32,879 nucleotides of DNA from Chromobacterium sphagni (lineage in GTDB: Bacteria > Pseudomonadota > Gammaproteobacteria > Burkholderiales > Chromobacteriaceae), in the NCBI RefSeq assembly GCF_001855555.1, contig NZ_MKCT01000012.1, positions 1 through 32,879 on the forward strand, written 5' to 3'. Made by a program: the position numbers and the translations under genes. The notes under the pieces were generated by a model that was not told the origin of the DNA, did not search any database, and saw only the letters and a list, made by a program, of their open reading frames with translations. Below are positions 9,715-19,000 of this stretch, one piece after another. Position 1 is the stretch's first letter. Every line of letters begins with the position of its first letter.

Positions 9715-9801
9715 GCATCTCCTCGGTATGAACAAAACATAGAGCCATGTGCCCACGAGGCGAATGGACGACACATCTACAAAAAGGGATTTGGAGAAAT
9801 C

Positions 9802-12348
9802 ATGAATTACAAGAGAAAAACACTGGTAGTGGCGCTTTCGCTGATCGGTAGCATGACGACTGCGGCGGCTTATGCTGATGATTCCGATGCGTCCTTGCAG
9901 CGTGTCGATGTAATCGGCTCGCACATCAAGCGGCTGAAAGATGAAAAAGCCACCGAGTTGACCACAGTGAAAGTGGATGACCTGGCCAAGCAAGGCCTGA
10001 CTACGGTGGAACAGGTGGTCAATGCACTGTCGTCCAACCAGTCTAATATCGGCGCCAACTCCAGCGTCGGCCAGTCGACCGGTGGCGCCGCCTTTGCCAA
10101 CCTGCGCGGTTTGGGCCAGCAATACACGCTGGTGCTGTTGGATGGCCGCCGCATCGCCTATCATCCATTTGACGGCACCGCAGCCGACCTGAACTCCATT
10201 CCGCTGAGCTCCATTGAGCGTGTGGAAGTGCTGCCGGACGGCGCGGCTGCGATTTATGGTAGTGACGCGGTAGGTGGCGTAATCAACTTTGTCACCAAGA
10301 AGAGCGTGCAAGGCCTGACCTTGGGCGGGGATTTCCTGACCCCGCAACGTTCGGGGGGCAATGAGAAAAATCTGGAAGGCTCTTACGGCTATGGCAGCCT
10401 CGCCAAGGATGGCTTCAACGTCTATGCGACGGTGAATTACCACAAAACCGATCCCGTGATGGCCAATCAGCGGGCATTCGCTTCCGCCATCCTGCCGACG
10501 ACCAAGCCCAGCGTTAACAGCTATCCGGGCAACTATTCTATCGACGGCGGCAACACGCTGATTGGACCGAGTTCTTATCCTAACTGCTATGGCGCCACGG
10601 CCAAGGGCGGTTACTGCGTGATGTATCCGTCGTCCATGGTTGGTATTCAGCCGGAAACGGAGCAGATTTCCGGTTTGGCCAAGGGCACGCTGCGCATCGG
10701 CGACAATCATGAATTGTCGGTGACTTATAACATCACGCGCACCAAGACCAACTCCTTGTCCGCGCCTACGCCGACCTTTGGCGATGTGCAGCTTCCTAGC
10801 GGCACGCAAGGCATCAACAGCGGCTCCAATCCGATTCTGCCTGCATTGCGGACCATCCCGCTGGGTGACCGTAACACTGAGGCGGTGAGCACTACCCAGA
10901 AGCTGCAGGTGAATCTGGAAGGACTGGTGGCAGGTTGGGACTATCGTACCGGCGTAGGGTACTCGGAAAGCTATGCTACCGAGGAGTTGGTAAGCGGTTT
11001 CACCGGCATCAACGAGTTGACCAATGCTTATCTGAACAATCAGATCAGCCTGACCACCGGCATGGCCACTGACCCCAGCGTCTGGAGCAAGATCGGTCTG
11101 ACCGGTCATCTCGATGATGGCAAGTACACTTCGGTCGGCGCGGACTTCTCCTTGAGCAAGGAGATCTACCAGTTGCCGGCCGGCATGTTGGCCGTGGCGT
11201 TCGGCGGCGAAACCCGCCACGATACGCTCACCCACAATTTCAACTACCCCATTACCAATGATGCGCTTGGGCCTGGCATGACGCTGTCCAAGAACACTCA
11301 GGGCAATCGTACGGTGGATGCCCTGTTCGGCGAAGCTGACATTCCTATCATCAAGAATCTGGATGGTAAGGTAGCAGTGCGGTATGACCATTACAACGAT
11401 GTCGGCGATACCGTTAATCCGCAAGTGTCTTTGCGCTATGAAATGACGCCGCAGGTGCTGTTCCGCTCGTCCGCCAGCACCGGTTTCCGCGCGCCGTCGT
11501 TGTACGATATGTACACGCCCAATCAGGAACAGCTGACCGGCAATAATTACGCCAATCCGCTGACTTGCCCCAGCATGTCCTCGTCGTGCACCCAGATCCA
11601 GCGCTACATGATGACTGGTGGCAATACGCACCTGAAGCCGGAGAAGTCTTCCTCGCTGTCGTTTGGCATGGTGATTCAACCCACCAAGAGCATTACCGCG
11701 AGTGCCGATTTCTGGTGGGTGACCATCAAGGACCAGATTGGCACCTTGCCGGAAGCGACCCTGTTCACGCCGCAATACGCCAACCTGTTGTCTTATGACA
11801 GCAATGGCAACTTGGTGGGGCAGGCTACCACCATGAACATGGGCAACTCCAGCTCGGCAGGCGTGGATCTGGACTTCCGCTGGACGCTGCCGAAGACCAA
11901 TTACGGTAACTTCGGCATCGAACTGGCTGGTACCTACCTCGCCAAGAGCGACTATCAGATCGTGGCAAATGGCCAGTACTACAGCAATCTGGGCCAATAT
12001 CCGACCACGCTGAACGAGCCGACCTTCCGTTGGCAGCATACGCTGACTTTTAACTGGTCGCTGGGACCGTGGAGTTCGGTGCTGTCCGAGAGCTACAAGT
12101 CGGGATACACCGACCAGCATCTCAACCCGGATGGCACCCAGCACTTCGTGAAGCCGTACTCGACTTGGAACCTGTCCGGCAGCTACGAATGGAACAAGCA
12201 TCTGACGCTGACCGCGGGCGTTCGCAATCTGTTTGACCAGTTGCCGCCTTACAGCAATCAGACCTACCTGTTCCAGGCCAACTATGACGCGCGCTTCGCC
12301 GATCAAGTGGGCCGCGCCTACTTCCTGAAGGCCAACTACAAGATGTAA
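9802..12348 (+). CDS. TonB-dependent outer-membrane receptor 1
   Basis: An 848-residue receptor. ATG 9802 follows TTGGAGAAATC and opens a signal peptide cut after residue 25 (AAAYA before DDSD). A TonB-box-like RVDVIG lies at residues 34-39, followed by HIKR. The plug domain spans about residues 45-170 (TTVEQVVNALSSNQ, NLRGLGQQYTLVLLDGRR, IERVEVLPDGAAAIYGSDAVGG). The rest is a 22-strand-type barrel with the GFRAPSLYD motif and a C-terminal strand YFLKANYKM, which ends in Met rather than Phe. Cysteine pairs at 262/272 and 589/596 are placed for disulfides in surface loops. It carries a ligand across the outer membrane with energy from TonB; the ligand is unknown. The adjacent S53 peptidases suggest peptides. 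tonB, exbB and two exbD genes follow on the same strand. Confidence 0.93.
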   Translation: MNYKRKTLVVALSLIGSMTTAAAYADDSDASLQRVDVIGSHIKRLKDEKATELTTVKVDDLAKQGLTTVEQVVNALSSNQSNIGANSSVGQSTGGAAFANLRGLGQQYTLVLLDGRRIAYHPFDGTAADLNSIPLSSIERVEVLPDGAAAIYGSDAVGGVINFVTKKSVQGLTLGGDFLTPQRSGGNEKNLEGSYGYGSLAKDGFNVYATVNYHKTDPVMANQRAFASAILPTTKPSVNSYPGNYSIDGGNTLIGPSSYPNCYGATAKGGYCVMYPSSMVGIQPETEQISGLAKGTLRIGDNHELSVTYNITRTKTNSLSAPTPTFGDVQLPSGTQGINSGSNPILPALRTIPLGDRNTEAVSTTQKLQVNLEGLVAGWDYRTGVGYSESYATEELVSGFTGINELTNAYLNNQISLTTGMATDPSVWSKIGLTGHLDDGKYTSVGADFSLSKEIYQLPAGMLAVAFGGETRHDTLTHNFNYPITNDALGPGMTLSKNTQGNRTVDALFGEADIPIIKNLDGKVAVRYDHYNDVGDTVNPQVSLRYEMTPQVLFRSSASTGFRAPSLYDMYTPNQEQLTGNNYANPLTCPSMSSSCTQIQRYMMTGGNTHLKPEKSSSLSFGMVIQPTKSITASADFWWVTIKDQIGTLPEATLFTPQYANLLSYDSNGNLVGQATTMNMGNSSSAGVDLDFRWTLPKTNYGNFGIELAGTYLAKSDYQIVANGQYYSNLGQYPTTLNEPTFRWQHTLTFNWSLGPWSSVLSESYKSGYTDQHLNPDGTQHFVKPYSTWNLSGSYEWNKHLTLTAGVRNLFDQLPPYSNQTYLFQANYDARFADQVGRAYFLKANYKM

Positions 12349-12361
12349 TTGGAGCACGAAT

Positions 12362-12396
12362 GCCCGCCTCGCTGGCTTAGACTGGCGGAGGCGGGC
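12362..12396 (+). terminator. Hairpin between TBDR1 and tonB
   Basis: GCCCGCCTC (12362-12370) pairs perfectly with GAGGCGGGC (12388-12396) across a 17-base loop, 14 bases after the receptor stop. No T run follows, so it is a weak terminator, an attenuator or a 3'-end stabiliser. It could let the receptor be made in excess of the TonB motor. The 165-base gap holds no other gene. Confidence 0.4.
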
Positions 12397-12513
12397 AGAT
12401 TCATGCGTAGAGATTGCGAGACGGAGTGAGGGTTCACCCCGGGTTGTAAATCGGATGGCCGGCAGGGCTAATCATGCCGGTCACCAACGCAGTGGAAGGA
12501 CATGTGAAAAGAC

Positions 12514-13167
12514 ATGGCAAGTATTCCCATAAAAGGCAACCCTAGTCTGAGAAACCGGCGCAGCGCCGGCCTGATCGGCGTGATCGTGTTCCATGCTCTG
12601 CTGATCTACGCGCTGGTGACCGGACTGGCGCAGGGCGTGGTCAAGGTGATCCAGCAGAAGGTGGAAGTGGCGGTGATCAGCGAACCGCCGCCGCCGCCCC
12701 CTCCGCCGCCGCCGAAGATCGAGAAAGTGGTGCAGCCGACAGCGGCGCCGAAACCGCAGGCTTACGTGCCGCCGGTGGTGAATCCGCCGCCGGTGGTGCA
12801 GTCGGCGAACGCGATCCAGTCGGTGACGTCGGATCCGAAGCCGCAACCGGCGCCGACGCCGGCGCCCGCGGTGGAAGCGCCGAAGGGTCCGATCTCGGCG
12901 AAGGCCAACTGCAGCCATCTGGAAGCGCCGGAATACCCGAGCAAGGCCCAGGAAGACGAAGTCCAGGGCGTGGTGACGGTGGTGTTCGGCGTCGGCGCGG
13001 ACGGCAAGTTCAGCGGCATCAGCAATATTGGTTTCGACGGCGGCATTCCGCCGCGCTACCGCAGCAGCTTCAAGTCGGCGATCACCGCCGCATTGCAAGG
13101 CTACACCTGCCAGGCCAATTCCCAGCTGAAACAGGAATTTGGTTTCAAACTCGACTCTGGCTCCTAA
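12514..13167 (+). CDS. tonB: TonB energy transducer (copy 1)
   Basis: A 217-residue inner-membrane protein that links the proton motive force to outer-membrane receptors. A single N-terminal anchor (about residues 19-42) contains His27, in the place of the key TonB transmembrane His. A proline-rich spacer follows, with ten prolines at 58-67 encoded by CCG/CCC/CCT triplets, then PKPQAYVPPVVNPPPVV. The C-terminal TonB fold covers about residues 130-217 (LEAPEYPSKAQEDEVQGVV, then VVFGVGADGKFSGI) and contains Cys133 and Cys199, which could form a disulfide. An AAGGA lies 14 bases upstream of the start. From codon 30 onward the gene is identical in DNA to the tonB copy at 28773, while residues 1-29 differ clearly. 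Confidence 0.9.
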   Translation: MASIPIKGNPSLRNRRSAGLIGVIVFHALLIYALVTGLAQGVVKVIQQKVEVAVISEPPPPPPPPPPKIEKVVQPTAAPKPQAYVPPVVNPPPVVQSANAIQSVTSDPKPQPAPTPAPAVEAPKGPISAKANCSHLEAPEYPSKAQEDEVQGVVTVVFGVGADGKFSGISNIGFDGGIPPRYRSSFKSAITAALQGYTCQANSQLKQEFGFKLDSGS

Positions 13168-13203
13168 GACCAGGGCATCTCAAGACACAAAGGAGTAAAT
13201 ACC

Positions 13204-13947
13204 ATGGCTAAAATCACTCGCGCTCTGCTGGGCAAGGTACTGACTGCGGCTGCGGCATTGACCGCGCTGCCGGCGCTGGCGGCGGAAACCGTCACCGACA
13301 ACCCGTACGGCATCGACGCGCTGTGGTCGCAAGGCGACTTCGTCGCGCGCGGCACCCTGATCATTCTGCTGATTATGTCCGCCTCCACCTGGTATGTGGG
13401 CATCGTCAAGCTGCTGGAACAACGTCGCCTGATCAAGCAGGGACACGAACTGCTGGGCCACCACGGCGTGGACCTGCAAAAAGCGGCCAGCGAACTGGCC
13501 GACGAAGGCATGTACAGCGCGGTGGCGCAGGCCGGCATCGAAGCCGCCGGCGAACACAAGGGCGAGCTGTCCAATCGCGTGGATCTGAACACCTGGGTGT
13601 CGATGGCGATCTCCGACGCGGTGGATTCGGCCAGTCACCATATGCAGAACGGCCTGTCGGTGATCGCCACCGTGGGTTCGACGGCGCCGTTCGTCGGCCT
13701 GTTCGGCACGGTATGGGGCATCTACCACGCGCTGGTGAAGATCGGCACCTCGGGCCAGGCCTCGATCGATAAAGTGGCGGGTCCGGTGGGCGAAGCGCTG
13801 ATCATGACCGCGATCGGTCTGGCGGTGGCGGTGCCGGCGGTGCTGGGATACAACTGGCTGGTGCGCCGCAACAAGCTAGTGCTGGACAACGTGCGCGTGG
13901 TCTCCGGACGTCTGCACGCCAGCCTGCTGAACAACCCGACCCGGTAA
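13204..13947 (+). CDS. exbB: ExbB-type proton channel subunit (copy 1)
   Basis: A 247-residue MotA/TolQ/ExbB family inner-membrane protein. ATG 13204 has AGGAG 10 bases upstream. The N-terminus looks like a signal sequence (ALLGKVLTAAAALTALPALA), as in the longer ExbB variants. A first membrane helix (about residues 52-70, LIILLIMSASTWYVGIV) is followed by a cytoplasmic loop and two C-terminal helices (about 155-180 and 195-220) with the family motif VGSTAPFVGLFGTVWGIYHA. With ExbD it conducts protons and powers TonB. It lies 36 bases after tonB and 6 bases before exbD, so the genes are clearly cotranscribed. Confidence 0.94.
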   Translation: MAKITRALLGKVLTAAAALTALPALAAETVTDNPYGIDALWSQGDFVARGTLIILLIMSASTWYVGIVKLLEQRRLIKQGHELLGHHGVDLQKAASELADEGMYSAVAQAGIEAAGEHKGELSNRVDLNTWVSMAISDAVDSASHHMQNGLSVIATVGSTAPFVGLFGTVWGIYHALVKIGTSGQASIDKVAGPVGEALIMTAIGLAVAVPAVLGYNWLVRRNKLVLDNVRVVSGRLHASLLNNPTR

Positions 13948-13953
13948 ATCGCC

Positions 13954-14388
13954 ATGGCCCGTTACAAACGCTTTGGCCACGGCAGGGCGGAAGAGGATCA
14001 AGTGCTGTCGGCGATCAACACCACGCCATTGGTGGATGTGATGCTGGTGCTGTTGATCATCTTCCTGATCACCGTGCCGGTGGTGACGCAGACGGTGAAG
14101 ATGACGCTGCCGAAAGAGCAGAACATTCCGACGCAGACCAAGCCGGAAAACATCGTGCTGGGAGTGGACACCCACAACACGATTTACTGGAACACGCTGC
14201 CGATGAAGAGCCAGGAAGAACTGCTGGCGCGGCTGGTGAAGGAAGCGAAGAAGACCCCGCAACCGGAAGTGCACATTCGAGGCGACGCGGAGGCGAAGTA
14301 TGCGCCGATCGGCCGGATCGTGCTGGCGGTGCAGCAGGCGGGTATCGTGAAGATCGCGTTCATCACCGAGCCGCCGGCGCGGAACTAG
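13954..14388 (+). CDS. exbD: ExbD/TolR-type biopolymer transport protein (first exbD, copy 1)
   Basis: A 144-residue protein with one N-terminal membrane helix (about residues 26-46, LVDVMLVLLIIFLITVPVV) and a periplasmic domain. Asp28 sits at the start of the helix in INTTPLVD, the place of the essential proton-carrying Asp of ExbD/TolR. The domain ends in the usual IRGDAEAKYAPIGRIV segment. It starts 6 bases after exbB. A second exbD follows 10 bases later, so the motor may be built from two different ExbD chains. Confidence 0.93.
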   Translation: MARYKRFGHGRAEEDQVLSAINTTPLVDVMLVLLIIFLITVPVVTQTVKMTLPKEQNIPTQTKPENIVLGVDTHNTIYWNTLPMKSQEELLARLVKEAKKTPQPEVHIRGDAEAKYAPIGRIVLAVQQAGIVKIAFITEPPARN

Positions 14389-14398
14389 GAGAATAGAG

Positions 14399-14821
14399 AT
14401 GGCGATGAATGTGGGTTCGTCGGGCGAAGACGACCTGATGATGGAAATCAACACCACGCCGCTGATAGACGTGATGTTGGTGATGCTGATCATGCTGATC
14501 ATCACGATACCGATCCAGACGCACGCGGTGAAGCTGGACATGCCGGTGAACACGCCGTCGAAGCCGTTGGAGAAGCCGGTGGTGGTGCAGATCGACATAG
14601 CGCCGGACAACGCGGTGATGTGGAACGGCGAGAGGTTGGCGGGTCGGGATCAGCTGGAGGCGAAGCTGTCGGCGGCGGGCAAGGCGGTGCCGCAGCCGGA
14701 GTTGCACATCAAGCCGAACAAGGACGCGAGTTATGCGCCGGTGGCGATGGTGTTGGCGGAGTCGCAGCGTCTGGGATTGACGAAGCTGGGCATCGTCGGG
14801 TCGGAACAGTTTGTGAGATGA
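14399..14821 (+). CDS. exbD: ExbD/TolR-type biopolymer transport protein (second exbD, copy 1)
   Basis: A 140-residue ExbD paralogue. Asp24 lies in EINTTPLIDVMLVML at the start of its membrane helix. The periplasmic part ends LHIKPNKDASYAPVAMVLAE. It follows GGAGAATAGAG just upstream and lies 10 bases after the first exbD. The two ExbD chains are clearly different in sequence. Tandem exbD pairs with exbB are known in other Gram-negative TonB systems. Its Pro, Thr, Ala and Ser codons are strongly biased to CCG, ACG, GCG and TCG. Confidence 0.93.
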   Translation: MAMNVGSSGEDDLMMEINTTPLIDVMLVMLIMLIITIPIQTHAVKLDMPVNTPSKPLEKPVVVQIDIAPDNAVMWNGERLAGRDQLEAKLSAAGKAVPQPELHIKPNKDASYAPVAMVLAESQRLGLTKLGIVGSEQFVR

Positions 14822-14855
14822 CATTCAAATAGCCATTGTCTTGTGGCATGATTGG

Positions 14856-14911
14856 GAACAGGCGGCTGCAGTTGGGCCGCCTGTTCCGTCGCGGAGGGGT
14901 GTTATCCTCCG
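14856..14911 (+). promoter_or_regulatory. Two tandem hairpins between exbD and the RND operon
   Basis: The first is an 11-bp perfect stem, GAACAGGCGGC (14856-14866) and GCCGCCTGTTC (14876-14886). The second is CGGAGG (14892-14897) and CCTCCG (14906-14911). There is no T run, so simple Rho-independent termination is doubtful. They lie about 65 bases before the membrane-fusion gene and may act as leader structures. The pair recurs unchanged at 31118-31173. Confidence 0.4.
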
Positions 14912-14974
14912 ACTGTCCCAATAAATGCCAAACCGGATGCTGGCCGCGATGCCTGCAGCGGGAATAAAACACAC

Positions 14975-16081
14975 ATGAACACACGTCTTTGTCTGATAGC
15001 CCTTCTCCTTTTGCCGCTTGCCGCTTGCAGCAAGAGCGATGGCGCCGATAAGCACGCCTCCGGCAAGAATGCGTCGGCGCCGGTGGCGCGCAGCTTGTCC
15101 AGTGCCGATGTGATCAAGGCGCAAATCCAGCCGCTGGCGGCCACTATTCCTTTCACCGGCTCCCTGACTGCCCTGAGCAGCAGTGCGGTGGCGGCGGAGG
15201 TGGACGCCAATGTGCGCGAGGTGAGGGTGCGCGAGGGCGAGGCGGTGCGGCGCGGTCAGGTGCTGGCGGTGCTGGACGCCGAGGCGCTGGGCCAGTCGGT
15301 GGAAGAGCAGAACGCCCAATTGGATAACACCAAGTCGCGGCTGCGGCTGGCCAAGGTCAAGCTGGACAAGCAGCGCGAGCTGTTGGGCAAGGGCTTCATC
15401 TCCCAGATAGCCTATGACGAGCTGGAAAGCGATTACCGGGTGAAGGAGGGCGAGCTGCGCGCCCAGGCTTCGCAAGTGGCGCGCGCCAAGCGCCTGCTAC
15501 AGGATACCCAGGTCAAGTCGCCGATAGACGGCGTGGTGTTCGAGCGCAAGGTCAATCCGGGCGAGGCGGCCAGCCGCAATATGAAGCTGTTTTCCATCGC
15601 CAACCTGTCGGTGCTTGAGATCGCCGCTACCGTGCCCTCGCGCCTGGTCGCGCAGGCTAAGGTGGGCATGGGCGCTAGCTTCAGCGTGGATGGCCGCAGC
15701 GACTTGCAGCATGGCGAAGTGGTGCGCATCAATCCGGTGGCCATCCCCGGCACCCGCAGCTTCACCTTGTTCATCCGGGTGCAGAACCCATCCGGCCAGT
15801 TGAAGGTCGGCCAATTCGCCAAGGGCGGCGTGGTGCTGCGCGAAGTGAAAGACCAGGTGGTGGTGCCGCTGTCCGCGGTGCGCGATATCGACAGCCAGCC
15901 CTGGGTGATGGTGGCGGAAAAAGGCCGGTTGGCGAAGCGACCGGTTACGTTGCAGCTGCGCGCCGAAAACGAGCGCCAGGTGGCGGTGGGCGGCATCGCC
16001 GCCGGCACCCATGTGATTGTGGGCGAACTTTTGGGCAGCAAGGTGGGCGACGCAGTCGGCCTGCCTGGCGGCCAGGCCTGA
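14975..16081 (+). CDS. RND efflux membrane-fusion lipoprotein
   Basis: A 368-residue periplasmic adaptor. The lipobox LAAC gives Cys18 as the lipidated residue (MNTRLCLIALLLLPLAAC), so I chose ATG 14975. Order of domains: membrane-proximal strand, first half-motif of the lipoyl domain (about 60-95, VREGEAVRRGQVLAVLD), alpha-helical hairpin (about 100-165), second lipoyl half (SPIDGVVFERKVNPGEAAS), then a beta-barrel domain and the conserved VPLSAVRDIDSQPWVMV segment. It connects the RND pump to an outer-membrane channel. The pump gene starts 10 bases after its stop. A broken second copy lies at 31237. Confidence 0.9.
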   Translation: MNTRLCLIALLLLPLAACSKSDGADKHASGKNASAPVARSLSSADVIKAQIQPLAATIPFTGSLTALSSSAVAAEVDANVREVRVREGEAVRRGQVLAVLDAEALGQSVEEQNAQLDNTKSRLRLAKVKLDKQRELLGKGFISQIAYDELESDYRVKEGELRAQASQVARAKRLLQDTQVKSPIDGVVFERKVNPGEAASRNMKLFSIANLSVLEIAATVPSRLVAQAKVGMGASFSVDGRSDLQHGEVVRINPVAIPGTRSFTLFIRVQNPSGQLKVGQFAKGGVVLREVKDQVVVPLSAVRDIDSQPWVMVAEKGRLAKRPVTLQLRAENERQVAVGGIAAGTHVIVGELLGSKVGDAVGLPGGQA

Positions 16082-16091
16082 GGGGCGGACC

Positions 16092-19000
16092 ATGTGGTTG
16101 ACCCGAGTTAGCGTACGCAATCCGTACTTCGCCGCCGTGTTGATGATGACGCTGATGGTGCTGGGGCTGTTTTCCTGGCAAAAGTTGGCGGTGGAGGAAA
16201 TGCCGGACGTCCGCTTGCCGATGGCGGTTGTCGATACCAGTTATTCCGGCGCTTCGCCCGAAGTGGTGGAAAGCGAAGTGAGCAAGCCGCTGGAGGAGGC
16301 GCTCAACACCGTCAGCGGCATCAAGGAAATCCGCTCCTATTCCTCCGAGGGCAACTCGGTGGTGGTGGCGGAGTTCGAGTTGTCGGTCGACCCCGTCGTC
16401 GCGGTGCAGAACGTGCGCGACAAGGTGGCCGGCGTGCAGGGCCAGTTCCGCCGCGAGATCGGCACGCCGTCGGTGTCGCAGGTGGACCCCAACGACAAGC
16501 CGATGCTGTCGCTGGCGCTGACTTCCAGCCAGACCCGGCCGCGCGAGCTGAGCAGTTGGGCGGAGAATGTGCTGAAGAAGCGGCTGCAGATGGTGGAGGG
16601 CGTCGGCGATGTCAGCCTGATCGGCGCGGTGAAGCGCGAGATACGCATCGACATCGATCCGGTGCGGCTGGAGGGTTCGGGGCTGTCGCTCAGCGATGTA
16701 GCCGACGCCATCAAGGCGGCCAACCAGGATTTCCCGGCCGGCAACGTGTCCACCGCGCACAAGGAATGGGCGATCCGGGTGTCGGGCAAGCTCAAGTCCG
16801 CCGACGACTTCGCCGCGCTGGCCGTAGGCTACCGCAACGGCACGCCGATCCGGCTGGACGACATCGCCACCGTGGCCGATACCGAGGCCGAGCAGGACAG
16901 CGTGTCCTTGATCGACGGCCAGCCAGGTCTGGGCATAGACATCAAGGCGGCGCGCGGTGCCAACGAGGTGGCGGTGGCTGCCGGCGTGAAGAAGCTGCTG
17001 CAGGAGTTCAAGCCGCGCATGCCGGCCGGAACGGTATTGCGCTACACCTATGATTCGGCCGAAGACGTCAAAAAGGCGCTGGACAGCGTGGAGTCCATGT
17101 TGCTGGAGGGCGCCGGCCTCACCATTCTGATCGTGTTCCTGTTTTTGGGCAGCTGGCGCAGCACGGTGATCACCGGCCTGACGCTGCCGGTGGCGCTGGT
17201 GGGCACGCTGTTCGCCATGCAGTTGATGGGTTTCACGCTGAACATCCTGACGCTGCTGGCGCTGTCCCTGTCCATCGGCCTGTTGATAGACGACGCCATC
17301 GTGGTGCGCGAGAACATCGTCCGCCACGCCGCGCTTGGGAAAAGCCATTACCAGGCGGCGCTCGACGGCACCAATGAAATCGGCCTGGCGGTGCTGGCCA
17401 CCACGCTGACCGTGGTGGCGGTGTTCCTGCCGGTAGGCTTCATGAGCGGCATCATCGGCCGCTTCTTCCACCAGTTCGGCCTGACGGTGGCGGTGGCGGT
17501 GCTGATCTCGATGTTCGTCAGTTTTTCGCTGGACCCGATGCTGTCGTCGATCTGGCACGATCCGCATCATCACGGCGACAAGCACCGCGGCCCGCTGGGG
17601 AGGATGCTGGACTGGTTCGAGTCGTCGCTGGATGGCTTGTCCGAACGCTATGTCAGGGTGATCCACTGGGTGCTGGGACATCGCAAGACCGTGCTGCTGC
17701 TGGCCTTGGGCGTTACGGCCGGCAGCTTTCTGCTGGTGCCGATGATAGGCGGCGAGTTTATTCCGGTGCGCGACAGCGGCAAGTTCAACGTGATCTACCA
17801 GACCGCCCCGGGTTCCTCGCTGGAATACACCACCGTCAAGGGCCGGGAGCTGGCGCAGGCGCTGTCGGGCATCAAGGAAATCCGCACGGTTTCGCTGGAT
17901 GTGGGCGCGGGCAATTTCGGCGCCGGCAAGAACGATGGCACGCTGACGCTCGACATCGGCGACAAGCATCTGCGCAAGCGCAGCCTGAACGACGTGATCG
18001 CCGACGCGCGCAAGCGGGTGCAGCCGGTGGCCGGCGTGCTGATCAAGGCGGTGGCCAATGACGAGCAGCAGGGCAAGCCGATTTTCATCGGCCTGCGCGG
18101 TTCCAATCTGGTCGAGCTGGACCGGGTGTCGCGCGACATCATGGCCAGGCTTCCCAAGCTCAAGGGCGTGAAGGACATTGAATCCAACCTGACCGAAGGC
18201 GACCCCTCAATCAGCCTCAGCCTGAAGCGCGATGCCGCGCTTGGGTTGGGCGTGGATCTCAACCGGGTGGGCAATCTGTTGTCGATGCTGCTGGCCGGCA
18301 ATGTGGTGACCACCTGGGAGGCGCCGGACGGCGACAATTACGATGTGCGGCTGCGCGTGCCCAAGGACGAGCGCCGCCAGGAATTGCTGGATCAGCTGAA
18401 AGTGGCGGGCAACCGCGATGAGAACGGCGCGTCGCAGATGGTGCCGCTGTCGTCGCTGATTGAAACCCGGCAGGGCATCAGTCCGCGCCAGATCAAGCGC
18501 ACCAATATGATGCGCGAGATCAGCATCATGGCCAACGTCGAGGGCCGCGACGTCAGTTCGGCGATGTCCGATGTCAACAAGCTGCTGGAGAGCATGCAGC
18601 TGCCGCAGGATGTGCAGTTGGTGCGGCGCGGCCAGCAAAAGGACATGGACGAAACCATCGGCAACGCGCTGCGGGCGCTGGGGCTGGGGGTCATTTTCAT
18701 CTATCTGATTCTGGCGGCGCAGTTCCGCAGCTTTACCATGCCGGTGACCATCATGGTGGCGTTGCCGCTGGCTTTCGGCGGGGTGTTTGTCGCGCTGTTC
18801 CTGTGGGGTTCCACGCTGAACATGTTCTCCATCATCGGCATCATCATGTTGATGGGCCTGGTGGCCAAGAACGGCATTCTGCTGGTGGATTTCATCAACC
18901 GTTGCCGGGAAGAGGGCATGGAGCGGACCGCGGCGATAGCGGAGGCGGGGCGGGTGAGGCTGCGGCCCATCATGATGACCAGCCTGGCGATGATCTTCGG

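Larger units (their letters stand above)
9061..9801. other. AT-rich divergent intergenic region between S53 copy B and TBDR1
   Basis: 741 bases without a gene that I can support; the open frames here are short and lack family features or ribosome-binding sites. The region is far more AT-rich than its neighbours and holds several inverted repeats, repeated TTGTGAC heptamers and a promoter-like block near 9679, listed separately. It must carry the start signals of both the peptidase gene (minus strand) and TBDR1 (plus strand). Confidence 0.6.
12599..16628 (+). repeat. Long direct repeat, copy 1 (tonB 3' part to RND gene 5' part)
   Basis: This segment recurs at 28861-32879, offset 16,262 bases at its left edge. 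Identity starts abruptly inside tonB, covers exbB, both exbD genes and the intergenic hairpins without a difference that I could find, and runs on into the RND operon. There the other copy carries many indels. Copy 1 is open and intact throughout. It shows no terminal repeats or transposase, so it is not a transposon. Confidence 0.95.

Noticed and set aside
9301-9801. A phage or plasmid integration scar in the AT-rich gap
   Set aside because: No integrase, tRNA gene or direct attachment-like repeat is present; the low GC is explained well enough by regulatory DNA.
9685-12357. An 890-codon open frame on the minus strand covering the whole of TBDR1
   Set aside because: It is the antisense shadow of a GC-rich gene. 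It has low-complexity His/Arg/Gln/Val-rich translation, no ribosome-binding site and no family features, while the plus-strand frame encodes a complete TonB receptor.
12687-12717. The CCG/CCC/CCT run in tonB as a phase-variable microsatellite
   Set aside because: It is a triplet tract interrupted by CCC and CCT, so slippage would change the proline count without shifting the frame; proline runs are normal in TonB.
12599-16628. The long repeat as a composite transposon
   Set aside because: No transposase, terminal inverted repeats or target-site duplications are seen at either edge, and the left edge falls inside a gene.
15945-17969. A 674-codon minus-strand open frame across the RND operon
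   Set aside because: It spans the junction of two real genes in antisense, has His/Gln/Arg-rich translation and no recognisable domain.
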